The notes beneath the pieces were generated by a model that did not search any database, was not told where the DNA came from, and saw nothing but the letters and a program-made list of their open reading frames with translations. 64,000 nt of DNA from NCBI GenBank assembly GCA_916610825.1, contig OU744446.1, positions 34,635,833 through 34,699,832 of the forward strand, read 5' to 3'. Source of the stretch: Haliclystus octoradiatus (lineage: Eukaryota > Cnidaria > Staurozoa > Stauromedusae > Haliclystidae). Position 1 is the stretch's first letter. Each line of letters begins with the position of its first letter. This document shows, in pieces, positions 10,553 through 21,968 of the stretch. The position numbers and the translations under genes were made by a program.

Positions 10553-10962
10553 GTCTATTTGAACGGCAGTCATAGCCACTATGGATTCAACTGCGTGTGC
10601 GCAGACAGTCAATTACGTCATTCACTCGATCCCGTGTTTCACTCGTCCCAGGGTTAGGGTCAGGTTTAGGGTCCGATCACGTGATAACCACCCGTTTAGG
10701 GTTTAGGGTTAGGGGCAGGTCATGTGATAACCACCCAGTCAAGGTTAAATTCATTTCTGTTTCATCAGTTCTTGTCGGTTGGCATAGCTCATTCGGAATA
10801 CCTCTGACTAGTGTGCAGGTCATGCTGGTTAAAGTCAAGGTTGTTCCAAATTTTTAATTTATTTTCATTATTTATATTCCTAACTGTTTGTAAGTTACTG
10901 TTCACTCATGATACGCATGCGTTGGTATCCATAATGAATGTGACTGCCGGTCAAATAGTCAC
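10553..10962. mobile_element. Composite inverted-repeat/tRNA-like element, family E copy B
   Basis: About 410 bp with the same inverted ends as copy A (right end TGACTGCCGGTCAAATAGTC). It differs by extra GGGTTTAGGGTTAGGGG runs and a duplicated GTGATAACCACCC block. The tRNA-like part (about 10777-10847) is more degenerate than in copy A. Confidence 0.7.
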
Positions 10963-11756
10963 AGTGTATATAAAATGATTTTACGAGCATTTTAGAACAA
11001 ATTAATATAAGGTTTAATTAATGGATGAATTTATATATAAAAGTTTAGTTTATTTACCAAACGGCTTTGTATCCTCTTTATCGCATGATAACTGACCTAT
11101 AGTAATAGACATGTTTAGTTATTTTATTTGATATTGTTAACATATGTAGGCATATAATAACTACGGACCTATGGTAGCTACGATAAGAACAATGCAGACA
11201 GGTTCTGCTGTATTGAGGTGATCATTTATCAGGGGTTTGACTGTAGCTGAATTATCTTTTGTAAATATTTATGATTAGGTCTACTGTACAATTGAAATGA
11301 ATGATAGATATATTTACTTTCAATTTTTATAATGATAATAATTCCGATGACGATAATTCCTTTTGTGTAAATGCTGTCGAGGTTTTACAATCAAAATACG
11401 TTCAAACGTGCATCTGAATGAAAATGTTATGGAAATGAAATGTAAAAACAATAAAATTTTATTCTTATAATAATTCTGTTTACTGTGATTTGGGAAAAAT
11501 TTTATTGAAAATTAAGTATTGGTTGAGAATTAAGACGAAATATATTCTTGTTGTGACATTATTTAGCATGAAATATTCAGACTCTTACTAAGGCTTGTTT
11601 GTAACAAGAAATTACAAGCATATGATTAGCATTATTATTTTAGCTTTTTTATTTCTGCTTTGTAATCTTTGTTTTAAAAGACAATTGACCCTTTCACAGC
11701 CATAAAATGCCTAACAGATGCTTCACTGCGGTGTGTCAAGATTCTCACACCCAGGA

Positions 11757-11921
11757 TCCGACAAAAGTGGGGATCCTGGGATCCTAGATCCCGGAAGGCT
11801 AGACAAAATTCAGAAGAAAATTGATGTTTTCAATGATTTTCTGGTCAAACCTCAACAAGAAAATTCAGAAGAAAAAGTTGAAATGCCCCTAGGATTCCAG
11901 AAGGCTGAACCTTTTGTCGGA
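11757..11921. mobile_element. Short inverted-end repeat, family C copy 2
   Basis: 165 bp, TCCGACAAAA to TTTTGTCGGA, nearly identical to 7381-7544 in the same orientation. No coding capacity. Confidence 0.65.
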
Positions 11922-12529
11922 CCCTGCCCACACCAACATGTACCGGTACCAATAGCACAAAGCAAAAACACAAGAACAACATGTACAAATAGAAACATTT
12001 TCTCCACCCAAAGAAGCAAACTTGAAATATCCGGGATATATACTTTGATGAGTATAATTTCTTGTTTTTAGATGTGTTGTTGTCACACAAGTGATGTGAG
12101 TTTCACATGAGATGTTTAAGAACAAAATCTTACGAAGTGAGGAAATATATTATAGTCATGGGGCCGGAACACCTTGTGCAACTCTGCTAGTAATTGATTG
12201 GAATCCAACCAGCATTCAGTTGCATGATCTGCCTTAATATTTTCTGGTCTATAATTTGAAATCTTTGTCTACAGACGAATGATCAGTTTTAAATAAATAA
12301 TCTATTCAAGATCTTGACTAAATTGAACATTCAAAAATTGGAATATTAAAGGAAATTGCATACTCCAGAAGCCTCGTATAAGATAATTGAAAAAGATGCC
12401 CTTGATGTATAACATGAATAATAGAAATACATTAATTTGCAAAAGCATTAACAAACTATAACTTGAATGGCTCCTAGCAACATGAGGTTAAAGTAGATCA
12501 GGTTGCAAATCATGTGGCAATTTACGATA

Positions 12530-12805
12530 AAACATTGCTGCTATCACTACGAATTTTGAAAAACTTAAAATCTACTGAAAACATACTGAAAACTTTCTGA
12601 ATAGGCTACTGAATTTGGCACTTCCCGTACTCAGTAGCTTTCGAACATAAGGTGCATATTAGCTCTTGAGTAAAATGAGAAGAATCCAGATTAAAGTGTC
12701 TGTTGAATTTCAGTAGGGCTTCAGTATGGCTACCCAATCCCATTCAGTATGTTGTTTTCAGTAGCGATTCAGTATTTTCAAGATTCATAATGTATGATAA
12801 AACAT
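12530..12805. repeat. Imperfect foldback rich in ACTGAAAA/TTCAGT motifs
   Basis: Left part has CTACTGAAAACATACTGAA and right part the inverse (TTCAGTATGTTGTTTTCAGTAG), with matching outer ends GATAAAACATT and TGTATGATAAAAC. It ends about 30 bp from the caspase exon 2 donor. The motif recurs at 14411. Confidence 0.5.
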
Positions 12806-12836
12806 GGTAATTAACTTTCAACTGAAACTAACTGAC

Positions 12837-12944
12837 CTTCTTCACTTGCAACAGTGGGTGGGCCATCAACACTGTCTGACTGCTTTTTACCAGGGTATGC
12901 AGGCGGTGGAATATCCATAGCATCAGTTTGGACATTAGAATCAA
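12837..12944 (-). CDS. Caspase exon 2: acidic/proline linker
   Basis: This 108-bp exon is too short to stand out as an open frame; I found it by matching splice sites. It starts after CTTTAG and ends before GTCAGT, phase 1 at both ends. It encodes about 36 residues rich in Asp, Pro and Ser (TDAMDIPPPAYPG), the linker between CARD and protease domain where caspases are often cleaved after Asp. Phases agree with exon 1 (G|TT, Val) and exon 3 (G|AT, Asp). Confidence 0.75.
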
Positions 12945-14085
12945 CTAAAGGATGAAACAATCGATCAACGTATCAATTTCACATGTACAACAAAGTTATA
13001 TGGCATAGCAGCGAATCCCTAAAAAGTGGGACTTGTAATGTTCAGTTGCCTGGTACTCAAACAAATAAACACTCTGAGATTTTATTCTGAATCAGATCAG
13101 GGCGGCCTTTGAATATGGTGCGTAATGCACACTAAAATTGTGGCTTGCGAAATGGCATTTATTACTCAACTCTGAGCCTACAAGGATCAAAAATCAATAC
13201 AATGCTTGTAAGGAAGATTTTGTTTTTCTTATTAAAAAATGAACATTTATTTATGGGCAGAATTTGGCAAAAGTCCAACTTGCAATTAAACGGTGTTGAA
13301 GAAGCGAAGCCCTGTCATCTATTGGGGCTTTAGGTGCATGCCTAATGCCTAGCCTGTGTTCAGTCCGGCATATGTACCGCATTGTTAGTGGAAGGAACAA
13401 TTAGTATGCAATACATGGCAAAGAAAAAGTCTTTCTGCAGCGCAGGCCATACCTGATTAATTGTTTTCTAAATTTTCAATACCCAACAAGATAAGTAACA
13501 GAATTTTCCCATCATAGGCCTACATGTTTTAGGGGTAGAGTAATCCGTTACCATGGTACTCCCTGTGGCGTTGCCTCGTTTATGATAACTGGATATAATG
13601 CGATTGATAGATTAAGATGATGATTATTATGTGTTAGAAGTGAACGATTAGGGGTTTGTAATGACAGGAAAAACAATTTAGTAAACATTGGCTTAATGGT
13701 TGCGGATTTGATAGGTTTCAACTTTTGAGCTTTCATTTGTGATAATTTTTTTATGCCTTGAACAAAACATTTCTTACAATTGCAAACAGTTTTCATTAAA
13801 ATATTTTCAATGTTAAGAACAATATGTTTATAATTAATATTGTAAAACGTTGTCTTACTGATCTGACACATGGCTCAAAGCAATAAAAAAGCAGAAATTG
13901 AGCAAAAATAGCAGTCAGAGAATCAGACAGTCATATATGTTTCTCATACTCACTTCAGTGTGAATTTCAAGTAGCAAATATGATTGCCTGATTCTATTAG
14001 GCCTACTGTTATTATTATGGTTATAATTATTTGTATCTGTTAAAATCTAGGACAATGACATTGTGAAGCAGAAAAGTATGTCTGA

Positions 14086-14160
14086 AAGTGGGAGCTGAAC
14101 CTATGATCTCTGAATGTCTGCTCGACAGTGATCTAACCTTTGAGCTTCGCATTCATCTGA
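14086..14160 (-). ncRNA. Degenerate tRNA-like (SINE?) segment
   Basis: On the minus strand GGTTAGATCACTGTCGAGCA looks like a box A/D arm and GGTTCAGCTCC like a box B with two changes. It could be the head of an old tRNA-derived SINE in caspase intron 1. Weak. Confidence 0.25.
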
Positions 14161-14410
14161 TCTATCCTCACAACAACTGCAAGTCACTCTTGTTATACGG
14201 CGCTGTAAACTTTAAATTGGTCAGATGAAAATTGAGGTCCATTATCGCTAACAACTTCATCAGGAATACCATGTACAGCGAATATAGATTTCAGTGCAAT
14301 AATAAGATTGTACAGTTAAACAGATCTCCGGTTAGTTTTGCCGTGCCACATTGAGTTGATTTGCCAAGTTTCAAGTCACAACTTTCATTTTTTAACAATA
14401 GGCCTATCAT

Positions 14411-14506
14411 CACTATGAGATATAAAAGTACTGAAAAACTACTGAAAAACTACTGAATATTCAGTAGTTTTTCAGTAGTATTTCATTACTTTTAAATCTC
14501 ATAGTG
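14411..14506. repeat. 96-bp palindrome
   Basis: CACTATGAGAT at the left is mirrored by ATCTCATAGTG at the right, and the middle is ACTACTGAAT/ATTCAGTAGT with repeated ACTGAAAA units. The arms are about 48 bp, nearly perfect, with no loop. It can fold into a long hairpin and lies in caspase intron 1. Confidence 0.75.
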
Positions 14507-14945
14507 CATAGCTGTCACCTTGTTGCTTTGGTCTGGCTATATAGAAAGGATGTGCATTGCATTGGACATTGGTAAATATATATTTTGAAACTTCTATTCG
14601 TAGCTTGGCTTTATGGCTATGCTGTATTACTATAATATCTGCAAGCAACTTTCTTGAAACTCAAATATGAGATGTTTGAATGAAATTTGATCCATCATAT
14701 GACTGTCATATAGGCTTTTATTTGTTGTCTTGTAAATTGTAGAATGAAGGATTTGCATTCATGATTATTTCCTCACAATATTAATTGAAGATATGACTGA
14801 TGATCTGGTGATGTATTACATTAAACTTGAAAAGGGGTTAATAATTAGCCTATAAAATATGACGAATTTCTGCCATTGGTAGCAATGAAAATAAAATCAA
14901 ACAAAGAAAGGCGAACACGGAAAAAATATAGCAGAAGAAACTTAC

Positions 14946-15228
14946 CGGTTTCGTCGCTCTGATCGATAGATAAGTTGACTGTAAGATGTGGTGTTGTTGA
15001 CTTCAGAGCTTTTAGAAATGATTCAAAAGCTTTTGGTCCTTTTCTCCCAAGTATATCTAACAGCTTTTCGTTTTTTGATTGAGGAGTTACCTCTGATTTA
15101 ATAAGCTCGCGATCATTCTCAGTAAATATTTTATCAGAATATAAATAAGACGAAACAACATCAGCATTCATGTCTCGGGCAAGATCCATTCTTGTCTTTC
15201 GCAGCAAATCCCTATGATGTTGGTCCAT
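14946..15228 (-). CDS. Caspase exon 1: start codon and CARD domain
   Basis: Begins with ATG at 15228 and codes residues 1-94. The whole exon is a death-fold CARD that would recruit the zymogen to an adaptor for proximity activation in the cytosol. The N-terminus (MDQHHRDLLRKTRMDLA), the RELI segment and the GPKAFESFLKAL segment resemble the CARD of caspase-2 and CRADD more than that of caspase-9. The exon ends ...ACC G followed by GTAAG, phase 1, which joins in frame to exon 2. A TTAA-flanked repeat cluster starts about 440 bp upstream, so the promoter, if compact, lies in 15229-15669; no TATA box is clear. Confidence 0.85.
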
Positions 15229-15669
15229 GTTGACTCGATAATATCAAGGACAGACGTAAAAATATTATAAAGCTTAGAGAAGGATATTATGATAGGCCTC
15301 CTGCTCAAATCAACTCCGGTTTAACTCTGACAGCACACTTTCGAATTGCTAGATTAGATTTCCCGTTTCAAAATGTTCTGATTAATTTCCATTTCCAATC
15401 TAATAAAGTTGGAGTTCTCGTTTTCATGTTTATATACAAGCAATAAACAGGGCTACCAATCAACCAATCAATGGCCGTTTCTACTGCTACTTTTGAGTGG
15501 GTTTCAACCACCTACAAAATTTAGTATTCCCTCCAATGCATTTGACGTAAAATCAAATCAGAAAATGGTGTATTAGTCAGAATATTTTCCGGTTGCATTT
15601 CTGAGAATTTTTATCATGTTGATTTATTTGTCGGATGTGCCCGTATTTCTGAATTTTATTAAGCATGGG
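15229..15669 (-). promoter_or_regulatory. Upstream region of the caspase gene
   Basis: This 440-bp stretch between the caspase ATG and the repeat cluster is the likely 5' UTR and proximal promoter by position only. I see no clear TATA box, initiator or upstream exon. Confidence 0.25.
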
Positions 15670-16668
15670 TTAGGCTAGGGTTATATGGACGCACCGAACT
15701 CAATTGATTCATTCATTCGAATTAAATCTCATGATAGCGCGCTTCGTATAACATCATTCGGTTCATCAACATTCCTCAAAAAACATTAAGGCTAGGGTTA
15801 TATGGACGCACCGAACTCAATTCGAATTAGGTGCGACACCGAATAGCATTAAATTCGCATTTGGGGTTATACAGACGAACCAAATGTCGACGATCTTTAA
15901 AAACTGACCAAAATGTCACATGATAGGAAGTAGTTTTCTTGGAATTATGCCGCATGGTTTGAAACCAGAGTGTTTTGTTTGCATTATTTTTCATTTTCAG
16001 CGATTTTTCCGTTCTATTTTGCCTATCTATAGTTTGAAACTTGTATGAAGTAGTAATCTCGAAGGTTTGCAAGCATTTTATGGGAGACAGTTTTTGTTTT
16101 AGCAAGGCATAGTACTCAGAGCAAATTGAATGCGAATTTCCATTTAGATAACGTATTATGATAAAAGCGACCCCAATTCTAATGCTGATGCATTGTGATT
16201 GACTAGAAGAAAGCGTTTTTAAATGTTTTAAATCATGATTTTGGAAAACATCAGCTTCCCTGTCAGCCATCTTTCAATCATATAAACAAGTCACCATAAC
16301 AACTTCCCAAAAGCGATGTTCTTTCCATCGCATTGCCATGGAAACATTCTTTAAAATGATTTATGATTTGTACATCCCCCGGTTTATTGCCATATAAGGT
16401 AAATATAGGAGCTCAGTCACGGCACCGTGAGTGGAATGTATTTAGTTCGGTGCGATGATAGCTCGCTCGTATAACGCGGCGATGAATTTAATTCATGGAG
16501 AAGAGCTCCGCACGTCAAGGCTTGACGTGCGGAGCTAGCTTGACGCACTTAATGTTTTTTGAGGAATGTTGATGAACCGAATGGTGTTATACGAAGCGCG
16601 CTATCATGAGATTTAATTCGAATGAATGAATCAATTGAGTTCGGTGCGTCCATATAACCCTAGCCTAA
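15670..16668. mobile_element. Palindromic element split by a TTAA-flanked element (family F)
   Basis: The outer arms 15670-15788 and 16549-16668 are inverse copies of each other (start TTAGGCTAGGGTTATATGG) and would make a 240-bp palindrome with TTAA in its centre. A 759-bp inner element (15790-16548) sits there with TTAA on both sides. The inner left end repeats GGCTAGGGTTATATGGACGC; its right part ends AGCTTGACGCAC. The inner unit contains a 147-codon minus-strand open frame (15827-16270) of no recognised family. A TTAA duplication is typical of piggyBac-like and some other DNA transposons; no transposase is recognised. Confidence 0.65.
16504..16536. repeat. 33-nt perfect palindrome in family F
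   Basis: AGCTCCGCACGTCAAG, one G, then its exact inverse: 16-bp arms. It recurs at 16681-16713 (inverted) and 17928-17960. It is much richer in G and C than its surroundings. Confidence 0.8.
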
Positions 16669-17253
16669 GTGCGTCAAGCTAGCTCCGCACGTCAAGCCTT
16701 GACGTGCGGAGCTCTTCTCCATGAATTAAATTCATCGCCGCGTTATACGAGCGAGCTATCATCGCACCGAACTAAATACATTCGACTCACGGTGCCGTGA
16801 CTGAGCTCCTATATCTACCTTATATGGCAATAAACCGGGGGATGTGCAAATCATAAATTATTTTAAAGGATGTTTCCATGGCAATACGATAGAAAGAACA
16901 TCGCTTTTGGGATGTTGTTATGGTGACTTGTTTATATGATTGAAAGATGGCTGACAGGGAAGCTGATGTTTTCCAAAATCATGATTTAAAACATTTTAAA
17001 AACGTTTTATTTTAGTCAATCACAATGCATCAGCACTAGAATTGGGGTCGCTTTTATCATAATATGTTATTATAATGGAAATGTGCATTTAATTTGCTCT
17101 GAGTACTATGCCTTGATAGAACAAAAACTGTCTCCCATAAAAATGCTTGCAAACCTGTGAGATTACTACTTCATACAAGTTTCAAACTATAGACAGGCAA
17201 AATAGAACGGAAAAATCGCTGAAAATGAAAAATAATGCAAACAAAACACTCTG
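16669..17253 (-). mobile_element. Family F copy 2, inverted and truncated
   Basis: Inverse copy of the inner element, from GTGCGTCAAGCTAGCTCC to CAAACAAAACACTCTGG, where it stops abruptly against the next copy. With copy 1 it forms arms of nearly 600 bp separated by the 120-bp outer arm. Confidence 0.7.
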
Positions 17254-17969
17254 GTCGACACAGAATAGCATTAAATTCGCATTTGGGGTTATACAGACGA
17301 ACCAAATGTCGAAGATCTATAAAAACTGGCCAAAATGTCACGTGATAGGAAGTAGTTTTCTTGGAATTATACGGCATGGTTGAAACAAGAGTGTTTTGTT
17401 TGCATTAATATTTACTTTCGGCGATTTTTTCGTTCTATTTTGCCTATCAATAATTTGAAACTTGTATGAAGTAGTAATCTCAAAGGTTTGCAAGCATTTT
17501 TACGGGAGACAGTTTTTGTTCTAGCATTGCATAGTACTCGGAGCAAATTAAATGCGAATTTCCATTAAAATAAACGTATTATGATAAAAGCGACCCCAAT
17601 TGTAGTGCTGATGCATTGTGATTGACTAGAAGAAAGAGTTTTTAAATGTTTTAAATCATGATTTTGGAAAACATCAGCTTCCCTGTCAGCCATCTTTCAA
17701 TCATATAAACAAAGTCACCATAACAACTTCCCTAAAGCGATGTTTTTTCCATCGCATTGCCATGGAAACATCCTTTAAAATGATTTATGATTTGCACATC
17801 CCCCGGTTTATTACCATATAAGGTAGATATAGGAGCTCAGTCGGGGCACCGTGAGTGGAATGTATTTAGTTCGGTGCGATGATAGCTCGCTCGTATAACG
17901 CGGCGATGAATTTAATTCATGGAGAAGAGCTCCGCACGTCAAGGCTTGACGTGCGGAGCTAGCTTGACG
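17254..17969 (+). mobile_element. Family F copy 3, direct
   Basis: Direct copy starting in CACAGAATAGCATTAAATTC and ending AGCTTGACGCACTTA. Same order of blocks as copy 1. Open frames here are repeats of the one at 15827-16270 and broken. Confidence 0.7.
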
Positions 17970-17980
17970 CACTTATATGG

Positions 17981-18497
17981 ACGCTAGGGTTATATGGACG
18001 CACCGAACTCAATTCGAATTAGGTGCGACACCGAATTGCATTAAATTCGCATTTGGGGTTATACAGACGAACCGAATGTCGACGATCTTTAAAAACTGGC
18101 CAAAATGTCACGTGATAGAAAGCAGTTTTCTTGGAATTATACCGCATGGTTTGAAACCAGAGTGTTTTGTTTGCATTATTATTTACTTTCGGTGATTTTT
18201 TCGTTCTATTTTGCCTAACAATAATTTGAAACTTGTATGAAGTAGTAATCTCAAAGGTTTGCAAGCATTTTTACGGGAGACAGTTTTTGTTCTAGCAAGG
18301 CATAGTACTCGGAGCAAATTAAATGCGAATTTCCATTAAAATAAACGTATTATGATAAAAGCGACCCCAATTCTAGTGCTGATGCATTGTGATTGACTAA
18401 AATAAAACGTTTTTAAAATGTTTTAAATCATGATTTTGGAAAATATCAGCTTCCCTGTCAGCCATCTATCAATCATATAAACAAGTCACCATAACCA
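17981..18497 (+). mobile_element. Family F copy 4, direct, 3' truncated
   Basis: Starts GCTAGGGTTATATGGACGCA and runs in parallel with copies 1 and 3 until ACAAGTCACCATAACC, then unrelated sequence follows. Confidence 0.7.
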
Positions 18498-19472
18498 GAG
18501 CCATCTATTTACAAAAGTTGGGACACGCTTTCATGTGCCGCTACCGTCTCCTATTGGACAGATGCCATTCACGTGATGTTTTGGACGCCACTTTCGTACT
18601 TTCGGCACCAGGGTTCTTGTTCTTTTGGCACCAGGTTTCCTGTTTTAAGCGAAGCGCGCGGAAAAATACAACTTTTATCAGTGAAAACAAACATAGGCTA
18701 TTAAATTATTAATTGCTGTGTTAATAGGCGCAATATCAATCGAAATAAAAGTATTGTTTACTATTCCAACTGGGGACAAGAATTAAAAAAAAGTTGTCTT
18801 TGACTGCAAAGAATAAGCGTAAGAGATACTCTACAAACTCCTTGTCCATTTAGCAATTCCAATAGCATTGATCTGATTTACTCTTGAGCAACATGCTGAT
18901 GAGATCGATAACATAGTATATGTCGATACGGAAAACCATTAAAAAGATATCCGAAGAAGAAGAATGACTCGATAATTTGATTTTCAACAATATTCTTAAA
19001 ACATCACAAAGAATACCAAAAACGATAAAATGTAAACTATAATTTTAACTATATTAAACTATAAGAACGACGTGACCGATAGCGCCAACGTCTAACTACG
19101 AAATTTACTCAACCAATAACTTACTGCCACTCCTTAATGGTAATATCACGTGACATAATTAATACTAGTGATCAAGAACAGTTCCGGATTCGGGTTACAA
19201 TCGGATTATCGGATTATATTTCGATTATGATTCAAGATAATTAATACAAGAATAATTTATGATTAAGATTAGCAACAAAATAGTAAGAATAATAAAAATA
19301 CAAAATCCCTTTTTAACAGTATACATTGAAGTAAATTTGTATTCTAATTTTGAGAGTCCAACAAATAAATATGGAGAAAGACAACTCATAAATGGTTATA
19401 TAATACTCTTGTTAAACAATCGCAAGCATTTCACAGAGTTCCAAAATGGCTTAAAAAAACACAACATTCTCG
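18498..19472. other. No recognisable gene or element
   Basis: AT-rich sequence between the family F cluster and the Penelope-like fragment. Short open frames (for example 18518-18712 and 19259-19495) have no recognised similarity and look like chance. Confidence 0.4.
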
Positions 19473-19612
19473 TGAAAAGCGTGAAACTTGAGTAACAGTA
19501 AAGAATGTGTATTCTTTGACTCTTTCGCCATATATTATTATTATTTACCGCTCTGTCAAATGAAGACATAGAGCCCTATATTATCTGCTATTAGATAAAC
19601 ATAAATTTTATT

Positions 19613-19651
<39 letters not shown>

Positions 19652-19826
19652 ACAAATGACAGCGATAAAAGAGACATAATTTAGCAACGTTTCGTTATCT
19701 TCTTAATAACATCGTCAGGCGAGTGAGTGATATTGAAAATTTCATAAAATATATAGAGAAAACTAATTAACATAATTCTAATAGAGCGTTAAATTCACAG
19801 ACATCGATACGGAAGACTGTCAGTGA

Positions 19827-20123
19827 TCAAACAAAGAGCCGGGATTTAACAGAGTCTAATTGCGTGTTGAGTGTAGGCTTGATCTGCCGAATCGCAAGCA
19901 TTTCATGAATGAGGCAATCAAAACGGTTCTTACATTTTTTAATAACTCGAAAGTTTTGATGACAATCGCGGACGGTAATACCATGTGAATGGCGAAGATG
20001 TGATCCAATGGCCGATCCAGTATGTCCGTCAATGCGTTGATGTAAGTGTTGGCAAGTGAAGCCAACATAACTTGCATCACACAAGTCACATTGAAAACAA
20101 TAAACAACGCATTGACGAGACAA
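19827..20123 (-). pseudogene. Penelope-like GIY-YIG endonuclease fragment
   Basis: About 98 residues: VVYCFQCDLCDASYVGFTC, then HLHQRIDGHTGSAIGSHL and a C-terminal LAIRQIKPTLNTQ. The Cys pair before YVG, the RI..H and the closing IKP.LN motif are those of the GIY-YIG endonuclease at the C-terminus of Penelope-like element proteins, which nicks target DNA. The frame runs upstream into a TAA microsatellite, so the RT half has been lost or displaced. Confidence 0.85.
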
Positions 20124-20125
20124 GA

Positions 20126-20206
<81 letters not shown>

Positions 20207-20235
20207 TATGGCGAAAGAGTCAAAGAATACACATT

Positions 20236-20290
20236 GTTTACTGTTACTCAAGTTTCACGCTTTTCACAGCGATCTTCAGACAGATTTTTT
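20236..20290 (-). ncRNA. Hammerhead-ribozyme-like motif 1
   Basis: Minus strand: CTGAAGA core (20279-20273), helix II CGCT/AGCG, GAAAC, mini helix III ACT/AGT with a 2-nt loop, cleavage site GTA, and helix I CTGT/ACAG. All core positions of the hammerhead consensus CUGANGA...GAAA...UH are present. It overlaps the right end of the Penelope-like fragment. The left inverted end (19473) has the GAAAC half but lacks CTGANGA. Confidence 0.6.
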
Positions 20291-20610
20291 ACTCAATGAA
20301 AAATATACATGATATCTACGTTCTATGGTCAACTCTCCGTAATGCTGCTTTCTATTGTTTAATTAATACAATGCTATTGTTATTGCTATTGTTAATACAA
20401 GTGGTGGAAAAATGTGATGGTTTCCTTTATTCTCAGTAAATGATTATTTATTATGTTTTTGATTTATTAAAATTGGACAGGTAATATTTATTTTCGTGAC
20501 GACATTTAGATATTAATTCAGTTTTTTTGTTTATTATTGGTTCTTCTGCGCATATAATATGATATTTTTCTAAGAGGCATAAATGGCATTTTTTCGAGAT
20601 GTTGTCGAGG

Positions 20611-21374
<764 letters not shown>

Positions 21375-21968
21375 CTTTTTTATAGGGCCATTTCTTAGTA
21401 CTGTATAATCCAATGGTGCTTCACAATAGGATGTCTGTTTTTATTTATAGATAGATATATAGATATATATTTCAATCACTTCTGTGAATAAAAGTTACTT
21501 AATGAAAATATTTAATTACAATTATATTGATTCACATTTATAAAATGATTGGGGTCACCCCTTAAGCAATGCTTGTTTATCGGGGGACACTGTATGATTT
21601 ATAGACCTGTGCCACATGCCCCTTTACTTCACTTGACCTGCGGCTGCTGCGTATAGCACAGATGCGTATAGATGAGCGCTGGTACGTAGCGGAATAGTGG
21701 GCCTTGTGGAGCTAGGCTATATGATTTACAATTAGCATATTATAATGCCAGGATAAGTCAATTAAGTTTCAGATAAGGATAAAAGAAGGAAAGCAAAAAT
21801 AATGAATATTAGTACATAGAAAATAAAATTGCAGAATGCAAAGATTGAATAAGTTTAAAAAAAAATTATTTTCAGATTGCAGAGATTGAGTGAGATAATG
21901 TTAATAAGTTGATTGCAAAGAAAGAAGAAAATTCATAAGGAGTTTGAGTGGTGTTAATAGGCAGGTTA
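21375..21968. other. Non-coding flank, probably LINE 3' trailer in part
   Basis: Between the TAA tract and the LINE stop codon. The right half is likely the 3' UTR of the LINE by position. Nothing else is recognised. Confidence 0.35.

Larger units (their letters stand above)
6653..15228 (-). other. CARD-containing caspase gene (span of four exons; 3' end not seen)
   Basis: Gene span on the minus strand: exons 15228-14946, 12944-12837, 8680-8195 and 6803-6653, joined length 1028 nt (342 codons plus 2 nt). It encodes an apoptotic cysteine protease with an N-terminal CARD, an Asp-rich linker, a p20 subunit with both catalytic residues, and the first part of p10. Introns are 2.0, 4.2 and 1.4 kb and filled with MITE-like repeats. 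Exon 4 ends in a good donor (GTGAGT), so at least one more exon is needed for the rest of p10. None is recognisable before the BEL/Pao element, so it either lies beyond the left edge or is lost. Confidence 0.85.
19473..20290 (-). mobile_element. Penelope-like retroelement fragment with inverted ends
   Basis: The ends 19473-19545 and 20200-20268 are inverse copies (GAAAAGCGTGAAACTTGAGT ... TTTGACTCTTTCGCCATAT). Between them lie the 3' part of a Penelope-like open frame (GIY-YIG domain) and two TAA tracts (about 19611-19648 and 20130-20206). The minus-strand ATAACGAAACGTTGCTAAAT block just after the coding part is the kind of trailer such elements carry. RT is absent, so the copy is incomplete. 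Confidence 0.7.

Noticed and set aside
14795-14830. CTGATGA near 14795 as another hammerhead motif
   Set aside because: No GAAA or helix II partner follows.
15827-18264. Repeated open frames of 68-147 codons as a gene family
   Set aside because: They lie inside family F element copies, differ by frame breaks, and match no protein family I know.
19473-19510. Left Penelope-like end as a sixth hammerhead
   Set aside because: It has GAAAC and the mini helix III but lacks the CTGANGA core.
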